Positions 39,088-51,693 are shown, counted from the first letter of the stretch. The stretch: 64,000 nt of DNA from Mimachlamys varia (GCA_947623455.1 OX392532.1:52517058-52581057), one strand, 5' to 3'. Program-made: numbers and translations. The notes: generated by a model not told the origin, from the sequence alone.

Positions 39088-40020
39088 GTAAAATATTTTC
39101 CAAAAAGATCGCATGGACAGTGACAGACCTAAGGACCAATCTTTGAGGCATATCTGTAAATTAAAGTTTGGTTAATGGATGAGTTTCTCAACTGTTTCAA
39201 GCTCAACTGAGAAACTGGGTCCCTATAATGCTAACACAGTGCACTCCTCTTTATATCATGTTGCATTACATTGTATCAACAGGAATGTGACATTGAAAGA
39301 AACATTTTTTTCCATTAAATCCAGTGCATTTCCAATCTCCATAACTAAATAAAGGTTATTAAATGTACATATGAAGATGTTTCAATATATATATAGATAA
39401 CATATTTTAATTAAAACTCATTTTTGGCTTTATTTTTTTCATTTTCTATGCAACATTTTGTACAATTCGTATCTGAAATCAATGGAAAGGACATCATTTT
39501 CTGGATATTTTATGTGATTGGTTAAAACAAATCTCAAAATATTAACCAAATAAAATTACATAGATTATATAAAGAGAAAATGGTGATTGGGGAAAACATG
39601 ATATAAAGAGGAATGTGATATTAACAGGGGTGGCATTAAGTGGAGTCCACTGTAACATGATAGCATTTGTCTCTTTATGACCAGCAATTCTTTTCCAAAA
39701 AGATCCCATGGACAGGTACAGACCTAAAGACCAATCCTTGAGGCATATCTGCATATAAAGTTTGGTTAATGGGTGAGTTTCTCAACTGTTTTCAAGTTCA
39801 ACTGAGAAATTGGGTCCCTGAGGGCTGTGACCAGACCCTGACATCAATGTTAATATCATGATAGCATTTGTCTCTCTTTATGACCAGCAATTGAATAGTA
39901 TTTAGTTAGGAAGTCTACAAGGGCATGGTAGATCCTGGGATCAATACCACATCAGGATTGTGATTGTCTCTTAACGCCCAACAACTGTATATATAGTTTT
40001 GGGATGGGGATCTCAAGCAT
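39088..40020. repeat. Dispersed repeat body, two copies
   Basis: 'gtttggttaatg(g/a)(g/a)tgag' with 'tctcaactgttt' occurs at about 39165 and 39762, and a relative at 42200-42300. No coding potential seen. Confidence 0.65.
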
Positions 40021-40555
40021 GTAAACCTTATGATTCAGAAATTGATTCTGCAAGGGCGGGGATCACAACCAAAACCAAGTTCAACAAGCAGCAAATTAAA
40101 AGGCTTTTCCTGTATTTCCCCTTTTGGGCCTCGTACCGCCTGCTCCAGAGGAGTTAAGGGTCACCATTTATACAAAATCTGTTCTCCTCCTACAAAGGAT
40201 GTTTCTGACTAAATTTGGTTTAAATCTATTCTGTAGTTTAATTATGACTAATAGGGATTTAAAGGGCTTTTTTTCTATTTCCCCTATTTGGCCCCGCCCT
40301 CCAACTCCAGGGGTTCAGATTCATCACTAATACAAAATATGTTCCCCTCTTCCAAAGGATGTTTCTGGCTAAATTTGGTTCAGATCTATTCTATACTTTA
40401 TGACTAGTAGGGATTTAAGTCTTTTCCTCTATTTCCCCTATTGGGCCCCACCCTTCCGGCCCCAATGGTGTCAGAAGCACCATTTTTATAAAATCTGTTC
40501 CCCTCCCCCTAGGGACGTTTCTGACCAATTTTGGTTCAAATCTATTTTATAACTT
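40021..40555. repeat. About 165-bp repeat, three copies
   Basis: 'tatttcccc(t)attgggcc' and 'ggatgtttctgactaaattt' recur near 40110/40200, 40275/40360 and 40430/40525. Typical bivalve 'ttggccccgccc' repeat. Confidence 0.65.
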
Positions 40556-41817
40556 TATGACATGATGTAAAAGTGACCCTAAGTACTTGCTGAAATGTAC
40601 TGTCTCCAGATGGAATGTACTGTCTCCAGATGGAATGTACTGTCTCCAGATGATGTCCGTGGAGGTTGTATGACGTGGAACACAGGCTCCTCTTTCTGCT
40701 GACGTGCATTGCTACACATTTCTACGGATTAAACCTCATTTGCCAGGTACTTTACCACTTCTGTAGGTTCAATAGGTCCTGATGGAGATGTTGAGTGTCT
40801 CGTGTGGTATTAATATTTCTGTAAATAATATATTTGTCAGGGAATAGACGTACTGTAGATGTTACAGATTCTGGCAGGTCGTTGATATACAACAAAAAAA
40901 GTAGGGGTCCAATCACTGTACCTTGGGGAACTCCAAATATTACTTCCGCAGGTGATGATTGTCTCCCTTCGATGTTCACAAGTTGTTTTCTGTTGCTTAA
41001 GGATGAACACCTCTGAGAAGTCAAAATTTTCCTGTATCAATTTTTTTTTTATTATACATTTTTGGAAAAGGGAGATCAAGGCATGTCAGAAAATGCAAAA
41101 ACTTTTTTTAATATTTGGCGGATGAAAAGAAAATGGGTTTCTCTTTCTAAAACCGTCATAAAAATGCGGGGTTAGTGTTATTTGTGTTATTTTTCACAGT
41201 TTCGGCTTCAAAAATAAAAACTGCTCCAGTTACACTAAATATATGAAAAAAATATAAAAATTGTACAATTATCCACTTTGTAGCATAATATTTCTATAAA
41301 AGTGAACATTATAAAGTTGTACAGCAAAAATTAGCTTGCTATAATTAAAAATGGCTAAACACTGATGTTTTTAATAGATCGATCTAGCATCAAAATGGTG
41401 AAATTTGCCCATTCGGGAAGTGCATAAAATAGCCAGAAATACGCATATTGAAAATGGTCGCAAAATTGGTAATTTTTTTTAATTCATGTAAAAAAAAAAT
41501 CTACAAGCAACAGACACTTATATTTTTGAAACAATTTTCAGATGCATATATGCTATTAAAATGTATCATACTTTCTTCAATATAACATTAAATCTTTAAA
41601 TGATACATAAACGAGACTTGAACGTGACTGAAACCTCACAAGAGTACATCCTTAAGAAATCTTTTAGCCAACCGTGGCTGTTATTTTGGATGCCATAATG
41701 ATCAAGTTTTCGAAGTAACCTCTGTTGGGGAACTTTGTCGAAGGCTTTGCTGAAGTCAAGGAGCACTAAGGTTTATCTGTTCACCCCTGTCAAGACTGCC
41801 AGCAAGCTCATGGATGG
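40556..41817 (-). pseudogene. LINE (jockey-like) reverse transcriptase fragment, split by an insertion
   Basis: Minus strand: HELAGSLDRGEQ, LDFSKAFDKVPQQRLLRKL (motif A) and NSHGWLKDFL lie above 41652; GVPQGTVIGPLLFLLYINDL (motif B region), RLFPDKYIIY and LHQDLLNLQKW lie below 41000; KYLG follows near 40575. The FADD catalytic box reads FPDK, so one catalytic Asp is gone. A stop and a 20-bp triplication (about 40597-40650) also interrupt it. The LINE would copy its RNA at chromosomal nicks; this copy is dead. Confidence 0.88.
41001..41651. mobile_element. 651-bp TTAA-flanked insertion in the LINE
   Basis: Ends GGATG...CATCC, inverted over about 17 bp with mismatches (ggatgaacacctctgag against ggatgtactcttgtgag). 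TTAA stands on both sides (40997-41000, 41652-41655). Taking out the insert and one TTAA lets the RT frame run on without a break. Interior AT-rich, non-coding. piggyBac-type TTAA specificity is the likely class. Confidence 0.85.
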
Positions 41818-42067
41818 TAATATATTTAGCACACTACGGATTTAGCTATTAAGAACAATAAACAGTGACACAATGTGTTTTTACAGGAAAGTTCATCACT
41901 GGAATAGTCTTATGAAAGAGCTTACAATTGTTTACTAGTTAGTGTATGGAAGTTTAAAAAAAAAAGTTAAAATATATTAAATACATGTGCATAGCAAAAT
42001 TTGCATGTGCTCAAATACTTAATGTACACAGCATGATAAATCTTCCTGTGAAGCACACTATAATTAA

Positions 42068-42330
42068 TTATAACAAGAGGCCAAGAGGGCCTGTATCGCT
42101 CACCTGGATAAATTGATATCAAGGTAATCATTGTAAAATATTTTTTTAAATGATGCTATGTGCAGGGACACACCCAAAGAAATCTCATTGAAGCATATCT
42201 GTATAAATCAAAGATTTTTTATTGGTGGGTATCTCAACTCACTGTTTTAAAGCTCAACTGAGAACCAATGTCCCTAGGGCTGGGCTAGACCCTTACATCA
42301 ATGATAATATCATGATTGTGTTTGTTTCTG
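42068..42330. repeat. Bivalve 'acaagaggcc' dispersed repeat
   Basis: 'aacaagaggccaagagggcc' then 'tgtatcgctcacctgg', the family that makes the palindrome at 38986, and its body with 'tctcaactcactgttttaaa'. 41818-42067: nothing recognised. Confidence 0.7.
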
Positions 42331-42358
42331 CCCAGGATGGTCCGTATAGCTACCGCGT

Positions 42359-42484
42359 AGGGTCCGGGGACATACGTATCTCTGCCTTGATTGCCATTGT
42401 GCGTCCTTGACAGTCCGGCAATAACTTTCAGATACTGGACAATCAAGGATCATGATGTCAGAGGTATGGTTGTCCCCGGACCCT
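42359..42484. repeat. Imperfect fold-back, 25-bp arms plus inner stem
   Basis: 'gggtccggggacatacgtat' (42361) pairs with 'ataccattgtccccggaccc'-type right arm (42457-42482), and inside it 'ccttgattg' pairs with 'caatcaagg'. 42485-43180 has GC-richer 'gtgtttgtccgtg' sequence with no recognised gene. Confidence 0.6.
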
Positions 42485-43183
42485 TCACAGCAGTTACACA
42501 GAACAAACACGGAGTAACTTCAGATGAAGACAGTGCAAACATGACGGCAAGGTTCTCACTAAGTTTTGCAATAACTGGTTGACTTCAAAAGAATAGCTGG
42601 TTGAATTTCCACATTCTGTTATGTTGACATATATAAAATTCTGAAAAAATAGTCGGTTCAAAGTTGGTGAATAACAGGCTACTTTTGCCGGCAACAGGCT
42701 TTTAATGAAAACCCTTGGCGAATACACGGACTAACACGGAAGATTACGGATGCCCTAGATCCAATTGCAAAAAGATGTAATCACCGAAAATTAGCCTGCT
42801 TTATTGATGGTCCGGGGTAGACAGTGTTGGTTTGTGTCACTGCAGTGTAGGTCAGGGATTGTCCGTGCAGACGCTGTGTTAGTTCGTGTTTATCTGGGGC
42901 TGTCCATGCAGACACTGAGTTGGTTTGTGTTTATCCGGGGCTGTCCGTGTAGCACCGTGTTTGTCTGTGTTAGTCCGTCACTCTGTCATGACTGACTGGG
43001 ATGGTCCTCAAACATCTGTGTCAGCACGGTGTTGATCGCGTGTTGCTGTTGTGCTTGTATGTGTTTGTCCGTGTTTCCACCGGCCCGATGGTTGTTGGAC
43101 GACTTCCGACTCAAAACCCACCAAAAGAGCACAGATCTTCCCGGATCTTAGTCCGACTCAATCCGTGACGATCGGGGACTGCC

Positions 43184-43800
43184 ATGTCCAACCATGCTTA
43201 TATGGGACTGGGGCTTAAAAGGTATGACTCAAGAGTCAAGTCTGCAAGGGCGTGGCAGACCCTGGGGGTCGAATCTAAAATCATATTTGTGATCATCTCT
43301 TTATGCTCAGCAATTGTATATGTAGATTTGGGGTGGGGATCTCAACCATTTAAAAATTATATCAATATTGTCAAATGGTCCTCTTTTGGCCCCGCCCCTG
43401 AGGCCCCAGGGGGGGTCAGCCTCATCATTTATATAAATTTGAATCCCAGCCACCAAGGGATGCTACCATTAAAACATGAATGTTTCACATTGCTTATATC
43501 CAGAGAAGAAGTCGTCAATATAAAAATAGCCAAATGGTCCCCTTTTGGCCTCGCCCCTGAGGCCCCAGGGGGGTCAGCACCATCATTTGTATTCATTTGA
43601 ATTCCAGCCACCTAGGATGCTTCTTACCAAATTTGATTAAATTCCTATCAGCAGTTAAGAAGAAGAAGTCGATTATTGAAGGACGGAGGGACAATGGACG
43701 GACGGATGACGGACGCCAAATTCCACATTATGGCATAAGCTCATGGCAGAGGTCCGAAGGCCCGATGGCTGATATCAGGACTCGAGCCGAGGGCTGATAA
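43184..43800. repeat. 'ttggccccgcccctgaggccc' bivalve repeat
   Basis: Two copies of 'cccctgaggccccagggggg' (about 43393, 43553) in a 170-bp tandem, ending 'gacggacggatgacggacgc' and 'ggcataagctcatgg'. Known type of bivalve dispersed element. A gene is unlikely despite a 138-codon frame. 43800-44077: AT-rich, no gene. Confidence 0.75.
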
Positions 43801-44077
43801 GGGGTGTGATATCAAAATGGACATATCATAAACTTTTCATCATATGTTTTTGTGTTTTTTGACCTCAAGTAAAAGAAAAACATAAATAATTTCTTGCAAA
43901 ATATCACGTAATTTAAATCATTAACATTGACTGATATTCATAAAATGGAAACACAATTTATCATAAAAAAGGTAAAAATAAAAATACCTAAAAGTCAACA
44001 TGCAAAAGAAATTCTCAAAATCCCTGGAAATAAAATGGTTATTTCATAATTACTTGATGAAATAACAAAAAGGATAT

Positions 44078-44510
44078 CAGTGTTTTTCCTGCCTATATAA
44101 CTGGGTATGCCAAACGACACGACCCCATTCCCAATGCGTTTTAGTGTTATTTTTTCCCAAAATCAACTTGAAAATTCCCAATTATTACGACTTTTCAAAA
44201 TCCGGAAAAAAAGGACACGCACATGATGTTATAATGAATAAAAAATCATTAAAAGAAATATCAGTGAGTGAGTGAGTGAGTGAGTCTGTGACTCAGACTT
44301 GACTCACCATGTAACTCCCAGTTCTTTGTTTTCATTGTTTACCATACCATAAAGCTAAATGATACACTGTGCACTGTAAAATTAGTTAGCATGGAACATT
44401 TAATGAGTGTGGTTGGGTTTTAATTTTTTCCAAATTTATTACCTGTTCACGCTAATTTTTTCCCAATTTGGCAAGTTGAATTTTTCCCAAAATACCCAGG
44501 AAAAACACTG
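44078..44510. mobile_element. 433-bp DNA element, CAGTG ends, 5-bp target duplication
   Basis: CAGTGTTTTTCCTG at 44078 and its inverse CAGGAAAAACACTG ending 44510; GATAT on both sides (44073-44077, 44511-44515). Subterminal 'tttttcccaa' motifs. Contains a (gagt)n run near 44264. Non-autonomous; hAT-type ends with a 5-bp duplication. Confidence 0.85.
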
Positions 44511-44722
44511 GATATCCATGGATAGAATTTGATCGCTGCCAATGGAGATGACAAGGCAGAGATACTTCCCATCCTTTGTGACCTCATCATTAGTTGCGTT
44601 GTATTTTCAGCGTTCATACTTGGCAGCCGAGTCATCTTTTGTCGTCGGCTGACATTAAAGTCAGCTTGTTTGCACATTAGAAACAGACAGCAATAAGCAA
44701 AAGCGGAAAAATCCGGAAATTT

Positions 44723-44831
44723 GGAGGGGGTGTGATTTCACTTTTGAGGGGGTGTGATATCACTTTCGAGGGGGTGTGATATCACTTTCGAGGGGATGTG
44801 ATATCACTTTCGAGGGGGTGTGATATCACCC
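44723..44831. repeat. 22-bp tandem repeat with GTGATATCAC palindrome
   Basis: 'gagggggtgtgatatcactt' + 'tc' about five times. Related 'ggggtgtgatatc' stands singly at 43801, so the 43.8-44.8 kb block may have been one element. Confidence 0.9.
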
Positions 44832-45007
44832 GGGCTGATATCAATTTGTGGGAGTTTTAGAGATATCACATATCGAAAAAAGGATGTTATCAGTAGTAAA
44901 CATATGATAAAGGCCTAAATTACAATTATGTATATTGTTATTCAATAGAAATGTAAAATAACTTGTAACAGTACATGTAAATATGATCATCTGACAAAAA
45001 AATCCAA

Positions 45008-45931
45008 TAGGGGCGAAATGACCCTTAGTGCGAATGGGATTAAGGGGGAAAAGACCCTTAGCGGGAATGGGGTTTAGGGCGAAACAACCCTTAGCGTGAA
45101 TGGGACTTAGGGTGAAACGACCCTTAGTGCAAATGGGATTTAGGGCAAAACAACCCTTAGCGCAAATGGGATTTAGGTCAAAACGACCCTTAGCGTGAAT
45201 GGGATTTAGGGCAAAACAACCCTTAGCGTGAATGCAATTTAGGGCGAAACAACCTTTAGCGCAAATTGGATTAAGGGCGAAACAACCTTCAGCGCAAATG
45301 CGATTTAGGGTGAAACGACACTTATCGGGAATGGGATTTAGGGCGAAACGACCTATAGTGTGAATGCGATTTAGGGTGAAACGACACTTATCGGGAATGG
45401 GATTTAGGGCGAAACGACCCTATAACACGAATGCAATTTAGGGCGAAACAACATTTAGCGCAAATTGGATTAAGGGCGAAACAACCTTCAGCGCAAATGG
45501 TGTTTAGGGTGAAACGACCCTTAGCGTGAATGGGATTTAGGGCGAAAACGACCCTATAACACGAATGCAATTTAGGGCGAAACAACATTTAGCGCAAATT
45601 GGATTAAGGGCGAAACAACCTTCAGCGCAAATGGGGTTTAGGGTGAAATGACCCTTAGCGTGAATGGGATTTAGGGCGAAAACGACCCTATAACACGAAT
45701 GCAATTTAGGGCGAAACAACATTTAGCGCAAATTGGATTAAGGGCGAAACAACCTTCAGCGCAAATGGGGTTTAGGGTGAAATGACCCTTAGCGTGAATG
45801 GGATTTAGGGCGAAAACGACCCTATAACACGAATGCAATTTAGGGCGAAACAACATTTAGCGCAAATTGGATTAAGGGCGAAACAACCTTCAGCGCAAAT
45901 GGGGTTTAGGGTGAAACGACCCTTATAACCA
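45008..45931. repeat. 33-bp repeat with a 134-bp higher-order unit
   Basis: About 28 units of 'gggatttagggcgaaacgac' 'ccttagcgtgaat'. From about 45400 to 45900 four-unit blocks of 134 bp repeat almost identically. 45932-47610: non-coding, with loosely repeated 'gggaccgaaac' phrases, nothing else seen. Confidence 0.92.
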
Positions 45932-47613
45932 TCTACTTCTACTTTTACCTAGTAATTGACCTACTTCATTTTGAAGATTATGTCAATGTTTGGGTTGTGA
46001 TTTATATATGTGTGGACAGGAAAAGAGAGTGAGAAACGCTTAAATTACTAGAAAAACTAATTATTTTAAAAGCAAATAAGACTCTTGGCTTCATCCGGCG
46101 AAATCTGAAAACTAATTTCACAGATGAACAGATGAACGGGCTCGCAACTGCAGGTAAGAGTTTCGCCCTATATAACCTAGATAAAATCAAAGATATGCGT
46201 TTTGACTTACCAAAACGAAGAGAATACGAGTAGGCCTAATACAGCAGACTTTTAGTCGTTGTTTCTTGTTTTCGAACACGTCGATGGCAGCTTACGTTTT
46301 CTTGCTTGAACCGGAAATACCTGGCTGTACAGGTAGTGCGACAAATTATCGACAAGGACCAATCCGTACCGAAAAGGACCGAATTGGAACCGACTCGGGC
46401 TGAAAAAGAATGATCATGGTTATTTAAAGCAAATTCAATATATTTGAACAGTTAATGTGACCATATGGAACGAAAATACGTAAAAGAACGTAAATGTGGA
46501 ACAGAATAGCAAAACAACGAATCACCGAAACGGACAGAATCGGGACCGAACCTTTTTGCTTTTAACGGTACTTTAAACATATCAAACATATTTCAAAAAC
46601 ACAAGCACGGAATTTGCTAAGTCTGTAAAACAATATAAGTGACCATTTAAAACGGAACCTAAAAGAAAAGTACGGTAACTGTATCTCCTGCTTGACTACA
46701 GAATTAGAAATCTAAATCCGGACGTGGTTTGGCCGAAACGGGACCGAAACGGAAATGTATGATTAAGTTACATTTTTGCGGTAGAGCTACAAGGGTTCGA
46801 TTACAATATTTAGCGATTGCAATAGACAACAAGAATAAGAACACAAATTTACAAAGGATTGTTAAATGGTGTTTATAATACCAGGGACGTATATGTCCCT
46901 GATAATACATATACACTCTGTGTTTTTAAATGGATATCAAATTTGTCCCTTGCTCTGTAACCTATAACTTTTTTTTCTCTCTTTGGACACAAATATATTA
47001 TCAACTAGCTAGGTACTTTCACAAACATGAAATTAATCAAAAAGTACTAAAAAGTATGATTTTAAAATTTCTTCTAATTTAAAATTAAAACATCATTTCA
47101 TCATATTATAAGATCATGCCTAACTTTTTTTAAATCAATTCATTTGTGTACACCAACTTTTAAAAAAATACTTTCAACTCTAGATGAGCCTAAACCTTAT
47201 GAAGATGATAATCATGAAACTGTGATTTTGTAAAATTTTTATCCAATATGGATGGTTTATTATTATTTTAGACCACCAATATACAGAACTCACACACTTG
47301 TACATGTATATCAGAATAAGCATACGCAATAAACAAAATGTGTAATTACAAAAATAAGTTTTCTAACATACAATAGATTATGAAATTAATAAAACACATG
47401 CATGGAATGCAAAAAAAAAAAAATATACACATAAGATTAATTATATAATAACATTAACGATATAACGGTAATACATGATTAATTCATGCAATAGGAGAAT
47501 TTCCTTCATAAGTCTAAGGAGATCAGAATATTGAGAACAAAAAAAAAAGAGAAAAATCTGAACTTTTAATCCAATCTTTGCTTTTCATGTTGAAATGAAC
47601 ATTTTAAACACAT

Positions 47614-49285
47614 CTCCATTACACTGTATTTCCATTACACTGTATCTCCATTACACTGTATCTCCATTACACTGTATCCCCATTACACTGTATCTCCATT
47701 ACACTATATCTCCATTACACTATATCTCCATTACACTGTATCCCCATTACACTGTATCTCCATTACACTGTATCTCCATTACACTGTATCTCCATTACAC
47801 TGTATCTCCATTACACTGTATCTCCATTACACTGTATCTCCATTACACTATATCCCCATTACACTGTATCTCCATTACACTGTATCTCCATTACACTGTA
47901 TCTCCATTACACTGTATCTCCATTACACTGTATTTCCATTACACTGTATTTCCATTACACTGTATCTCCATTACACTGTATCTCCATTACACTGTATCTC
48001 CATTACACTGTATCTCCATTACACTATATCTCCATTACACTATATCTCCATTACACTGTATCCCCATTACACTGTATCTCCATTACACTGTATCTCCATT
48101 ACACTGTATCTCCATTACACTGTATCTCCATTACACTGTATCTCCATTACACTGTATCTCCATTACACTATATCCCCATTACACTGTATCTCCATTACAC
48201 TGTATCTCCATTACACTGTATCTCCATTACACTGTATCTCCATTACACTGTATTTCCATTACACTGTATCTCCATTACACTGTATCTCCATTACACTGTA
48301 TCTCCATTACACTGTATCTCCATTACACTGTATCCCCATTACACTGTATCTCCATTACACTGTATCTCCATTACACTGTATCTCCATTACACTGTATCTC
48401 CATTACACCGTATCTCCATTACACTGTATCTCCCCATTACACTGTATCTCCATTACACTGTATCTCCATTACACTGTATCTCCATTTCACTGTATCCCCA
48501 TTTCACTGTATCCCCATTACACTGTATCTCCATTACACTGTATCTCCATTACACTGTATCCCCATTACACTGTATCTCCATTACACTATATCTCCATTAC
48601 ACTGTATCTCCATTACACTGTATCTCCATTACACCGTATCTCCATTACACTGTATCTCCCCATTACACTGTATCTCCATTACACTGTATCTCCATTACAC
48701 TATATCTCCATTTCACTGTATCCCCATTACACTGTATCTCCATTACACTGTATCTCCATTACACTGTATCTCCATTACACTGTATCTCCATTACACTGTA
48801 TATCCATTACACTGTATCTCCATTACACTGTATCCCCATTACACTGTATCTCCATTACACTGTATCTCCATTACACTGTATCTCCATTACACTGTATCTC
48901 CATTACACTGTATCTCCATTACACTGTATCTCCATTACACTGTATCTCCATTACACTGTATCCCCATTACACTGTATCTCCATTACACTATATCTCCATT
49001 ACACTGTATCTCCATTACACTGTATCTCCATTACACTGTATCTCCATTACACTGTATCTCCATTACACTGTATCTCCATTACACTATATCTCCATTACAC
49101 TGTATCTCCATTACACTGTATCTCCATTACACTATATCTCCATTACACTGTATCTCCATTACACTGTATCTCCATTACACTATATCTCCATTACACTGTA
49201 TCTCCATTACACTGTATCTCCATTACACTATATCTCCATTACACTGTATCTCCATTACACTGTATCTCCATTACACTGTATCCCC
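47614..49285. repeat. 16-bp satellite, about 104 copies
   Basis: 'tccattacactgtatc' with few substitutions and four small indels. Its 591-codon plus-strand frame (ITLYLHYTVSPLHCIS, 16-residue period) is a periodicity effect. 49286-49720: nothing recognised. Confidence 0.97.
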
Positions 49286-49720
49286 TTTTCGGAAGATAAC
49301 GGCTGTCTCTGCCATTATCAAGAAAGTTTACTTGTATCTGCGCTTTGGCAAAACTAGTATTGTGAATTGATCAAGTCAAGTAAAATATTTCATTTACGTC
49401 TCATCAGTTTTGTACACAATACAATTAAACATAATTGTTTTACAATAAACTGTACAATACAGCTCCTCTTAATAGAATTATGAGAGACGATAAAAATCAA
49501 AATAAAATGACATATATAAAAATACCTTCATATGTGTTCCTACGTTGTAAGTATATTGTTTTAACTTAACAAAAAGTTCCGTCTTCTTTTCAAAATGTTA
49601 ATACAGGTGTTTGCACTCGCAGTAGCTAAGAAACCATCACCAAGATAGACTGGAATCTTACAAAATATGGGTGACAGTTATCACTTTTTACCTAGAATTT
49701 ACCTGCTGGTCATTCAGGTA

Positions 49721-49883
49721 TGACCAAGTCTGACCACAGTTGCTTGAGTTTCTGTCAGTATGTAAAAAAATGTTTATATATATGGAGCCGCGGCCCATTA
49801 CATAACTGTAATGGGAGGCTCATTTCACACATACATATTTATTATTTACTGACAGAAGCTCAAGCAACTGTGGTCTGACCAAG
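49721..49883. mobile_element. Fold-back MITE of about 150 bp
   Basis: 'gaccacagttgcttgag' and 'ttctgtcagta' at left are inverted at right (49846-49878). TGACCAAG occurs at 49721-49728 and 49876-49883, a possible 8-bp target duplication. The centre has its own 'cccattac...gtaatggg' stem. 49884-50765: AT-rich, nothing recognised. Confidence 0.75.
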
Positions 49884-50765
49884 GTGTGAAAATGCAAAAT
49901 TGGTCAGGCAAGAATGAACCATCTGGAATGGTCTGGAGTAGATTAATTACAGATACCATATACTGTAATTACCTGTGGTGTTCAGCTTGTAAAGAGGGGT
50001 GACACTAATTGAATAATTACCTTGTCACAGGTATGGGACAAGTGCGCCACTGATCTGGTGATTGCTGATAATGGTCACATCGTCAGGGTCTTGCTAACCG
50101 CTACGCGGGAGTAAACAATTATGTATCTTTTAAACTTATTCAGTTAAATAAGTACATTTCAATACAGATGTTCATATTCATTTCATTGACTTTATTAAAA
50201 TTTACTATACAATAGTAAAAAGCAATAACTTTATGTATAAATATTAAATTGTGAATTGATTTAATTTGACTTAAATTAGTGTTCATAAGTATTAATCAAT
50301 TTCGCTTTAAATTGTTCAGTTTCAATTCATTTTGCATGAAAACTATCAAATTGATTTATATCATGTGTGAAATCCTTTTTTTGTACCATCAAAATGATAG
50401 CAGTAAATGTCTTTCAAAGAGACATTGATAATACTATCAATCAGTGGATAAGTAAATAAAACTCGGAAAAATGTAAACCTAAAATACACAATAATTAAAC
50501 TCCTTATATTCTAAACGCATAATTAAAACTTTCTTTTAAAATATAAAACCAGAGAAAAGAACTTGAGTCAGATGTAAATAACAACTGATAATGTGTATTT
50601 TGTGTACGACAAAAATTGTCTCCTTAATGAAACTTTTTAATGATAAATACTTGATTGTTTCTATTGGAGTACCAGAATCGAATTTAGATTAGGATGATGT
50701 ATGGTAAAGAAAGCATTAAAATAAGACAATGAACAATTAAATAATTCTGTGATGGGTAAAATTTT

Positions 50766-51190
50766 AGTTACTGAATTTTAACATCCCTGCTTCTCCAACC
50801 TATGGTGTTTACATGTCGCAGTTGATTCGGTATTCCAGGGCTTGCTCTATATATCGGGATTTTCGTGATCGATGTCGACTGCTGACAAACAAACTAACAA
50901 CACAAGGATTCGAGAGATGCAGGTTGATCAGTACTATGGGCAAGTTTTATGGTCGCCATCTTTGTCTCATTGAGAAATATTCTGTATCTTTAAGTGATAT
51001 GAAGATGGACGTTTTTGAGTATGCTCATTAGTGTGTTTACTTGTTGCGATTGACAATGATACTCAGTTCTCATTTTGAGAACTTGATGTTTACTTGGATG
51101 TGACAAAGCTTTACATGGCGGATGTCGTCGATGCAGCAGAAGACGCTTACTCTTCCGAAACACCCGGTCTTATTATCTTGTACTTTTGCA
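50766..51190 (+). pseudogene. RT element (family X), 3' end, copy 4
   Basis: Best preserved C-terminal end: TYGVYMSQLIRYSRACS, then YRDFRDRCRLLTNKLTTQGF and KFYGRHLCLIEKYS, stop at 51029-51031, followed by the family 3' UTR with hairpin GTTCTCATTTTGAGAAC. Truncated at its 5' side at about 50766, as expected for target-primed reverse transcription. Confidence 0.7.
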
Positions 51191-51224
51191 AGGGTCTCCA
51201 TGTAAGTCTTTCCTTTGTTCAAAT

Positions 51225-51693
51225 TTTGCCCCTGGTTTAATCGATTTTGAGTTTGGATTATGATTATGTTGACGCTTCGGTATTCTCTTATTTCATTTTG
51301 TTAAAGATAAAGTCTAATAAATATCAATCAAAATGATGAAAAACAAAGTTACCATGAATGTAAGAAAATTAATTCCATAAAGAATAAAAGACACACATAA
51401 TCAATACCAAAGCTAAGGTAAGTAAGCCGTATGATTGAAGTAAATAAATATTTGACATTTTAGCAATTAATATTAGACACAATAGTGTTGATTTTATTTA
51501 GGATTGTTTATGTTGTAAAGTATAAACTTTAAAACAGTTACAAAAGTATTAACCTACATGACTGATGCTTTGAACAGCTAATTAAACCACTATTAAAGTT
51601 AAAGATAAGAACTAAATCTAAAATAAATCAAAGAATATTGAAGCGTTAACAAAATCATAATCCGAACTCAAAATCGATTAAACAAGGGGCAAA
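51225..51693. mobile_element. About 470-bp element with 50-bp inverted ends
   Basis: 'ttgcccctggtttaatcgat' 'tttgagtttggattatgat' at left is inverted at 51635-51693. Interior AT-rich, non-coding. Part of the left arm is also found in both ZNF tail blocks (2337, 11500). Confidence 0.8.

Noticed and set aside
44264..44286. Regulatory GAGT repeat
   Set aside because: Short microsatellite within a DNA element; no reason to infer function.
47595..49370. 591-residue ITLYLHYTVSPLHCIS protein
   Set aside because: Pure 16-bp satellite without stop codons; no sign of selection on protein.
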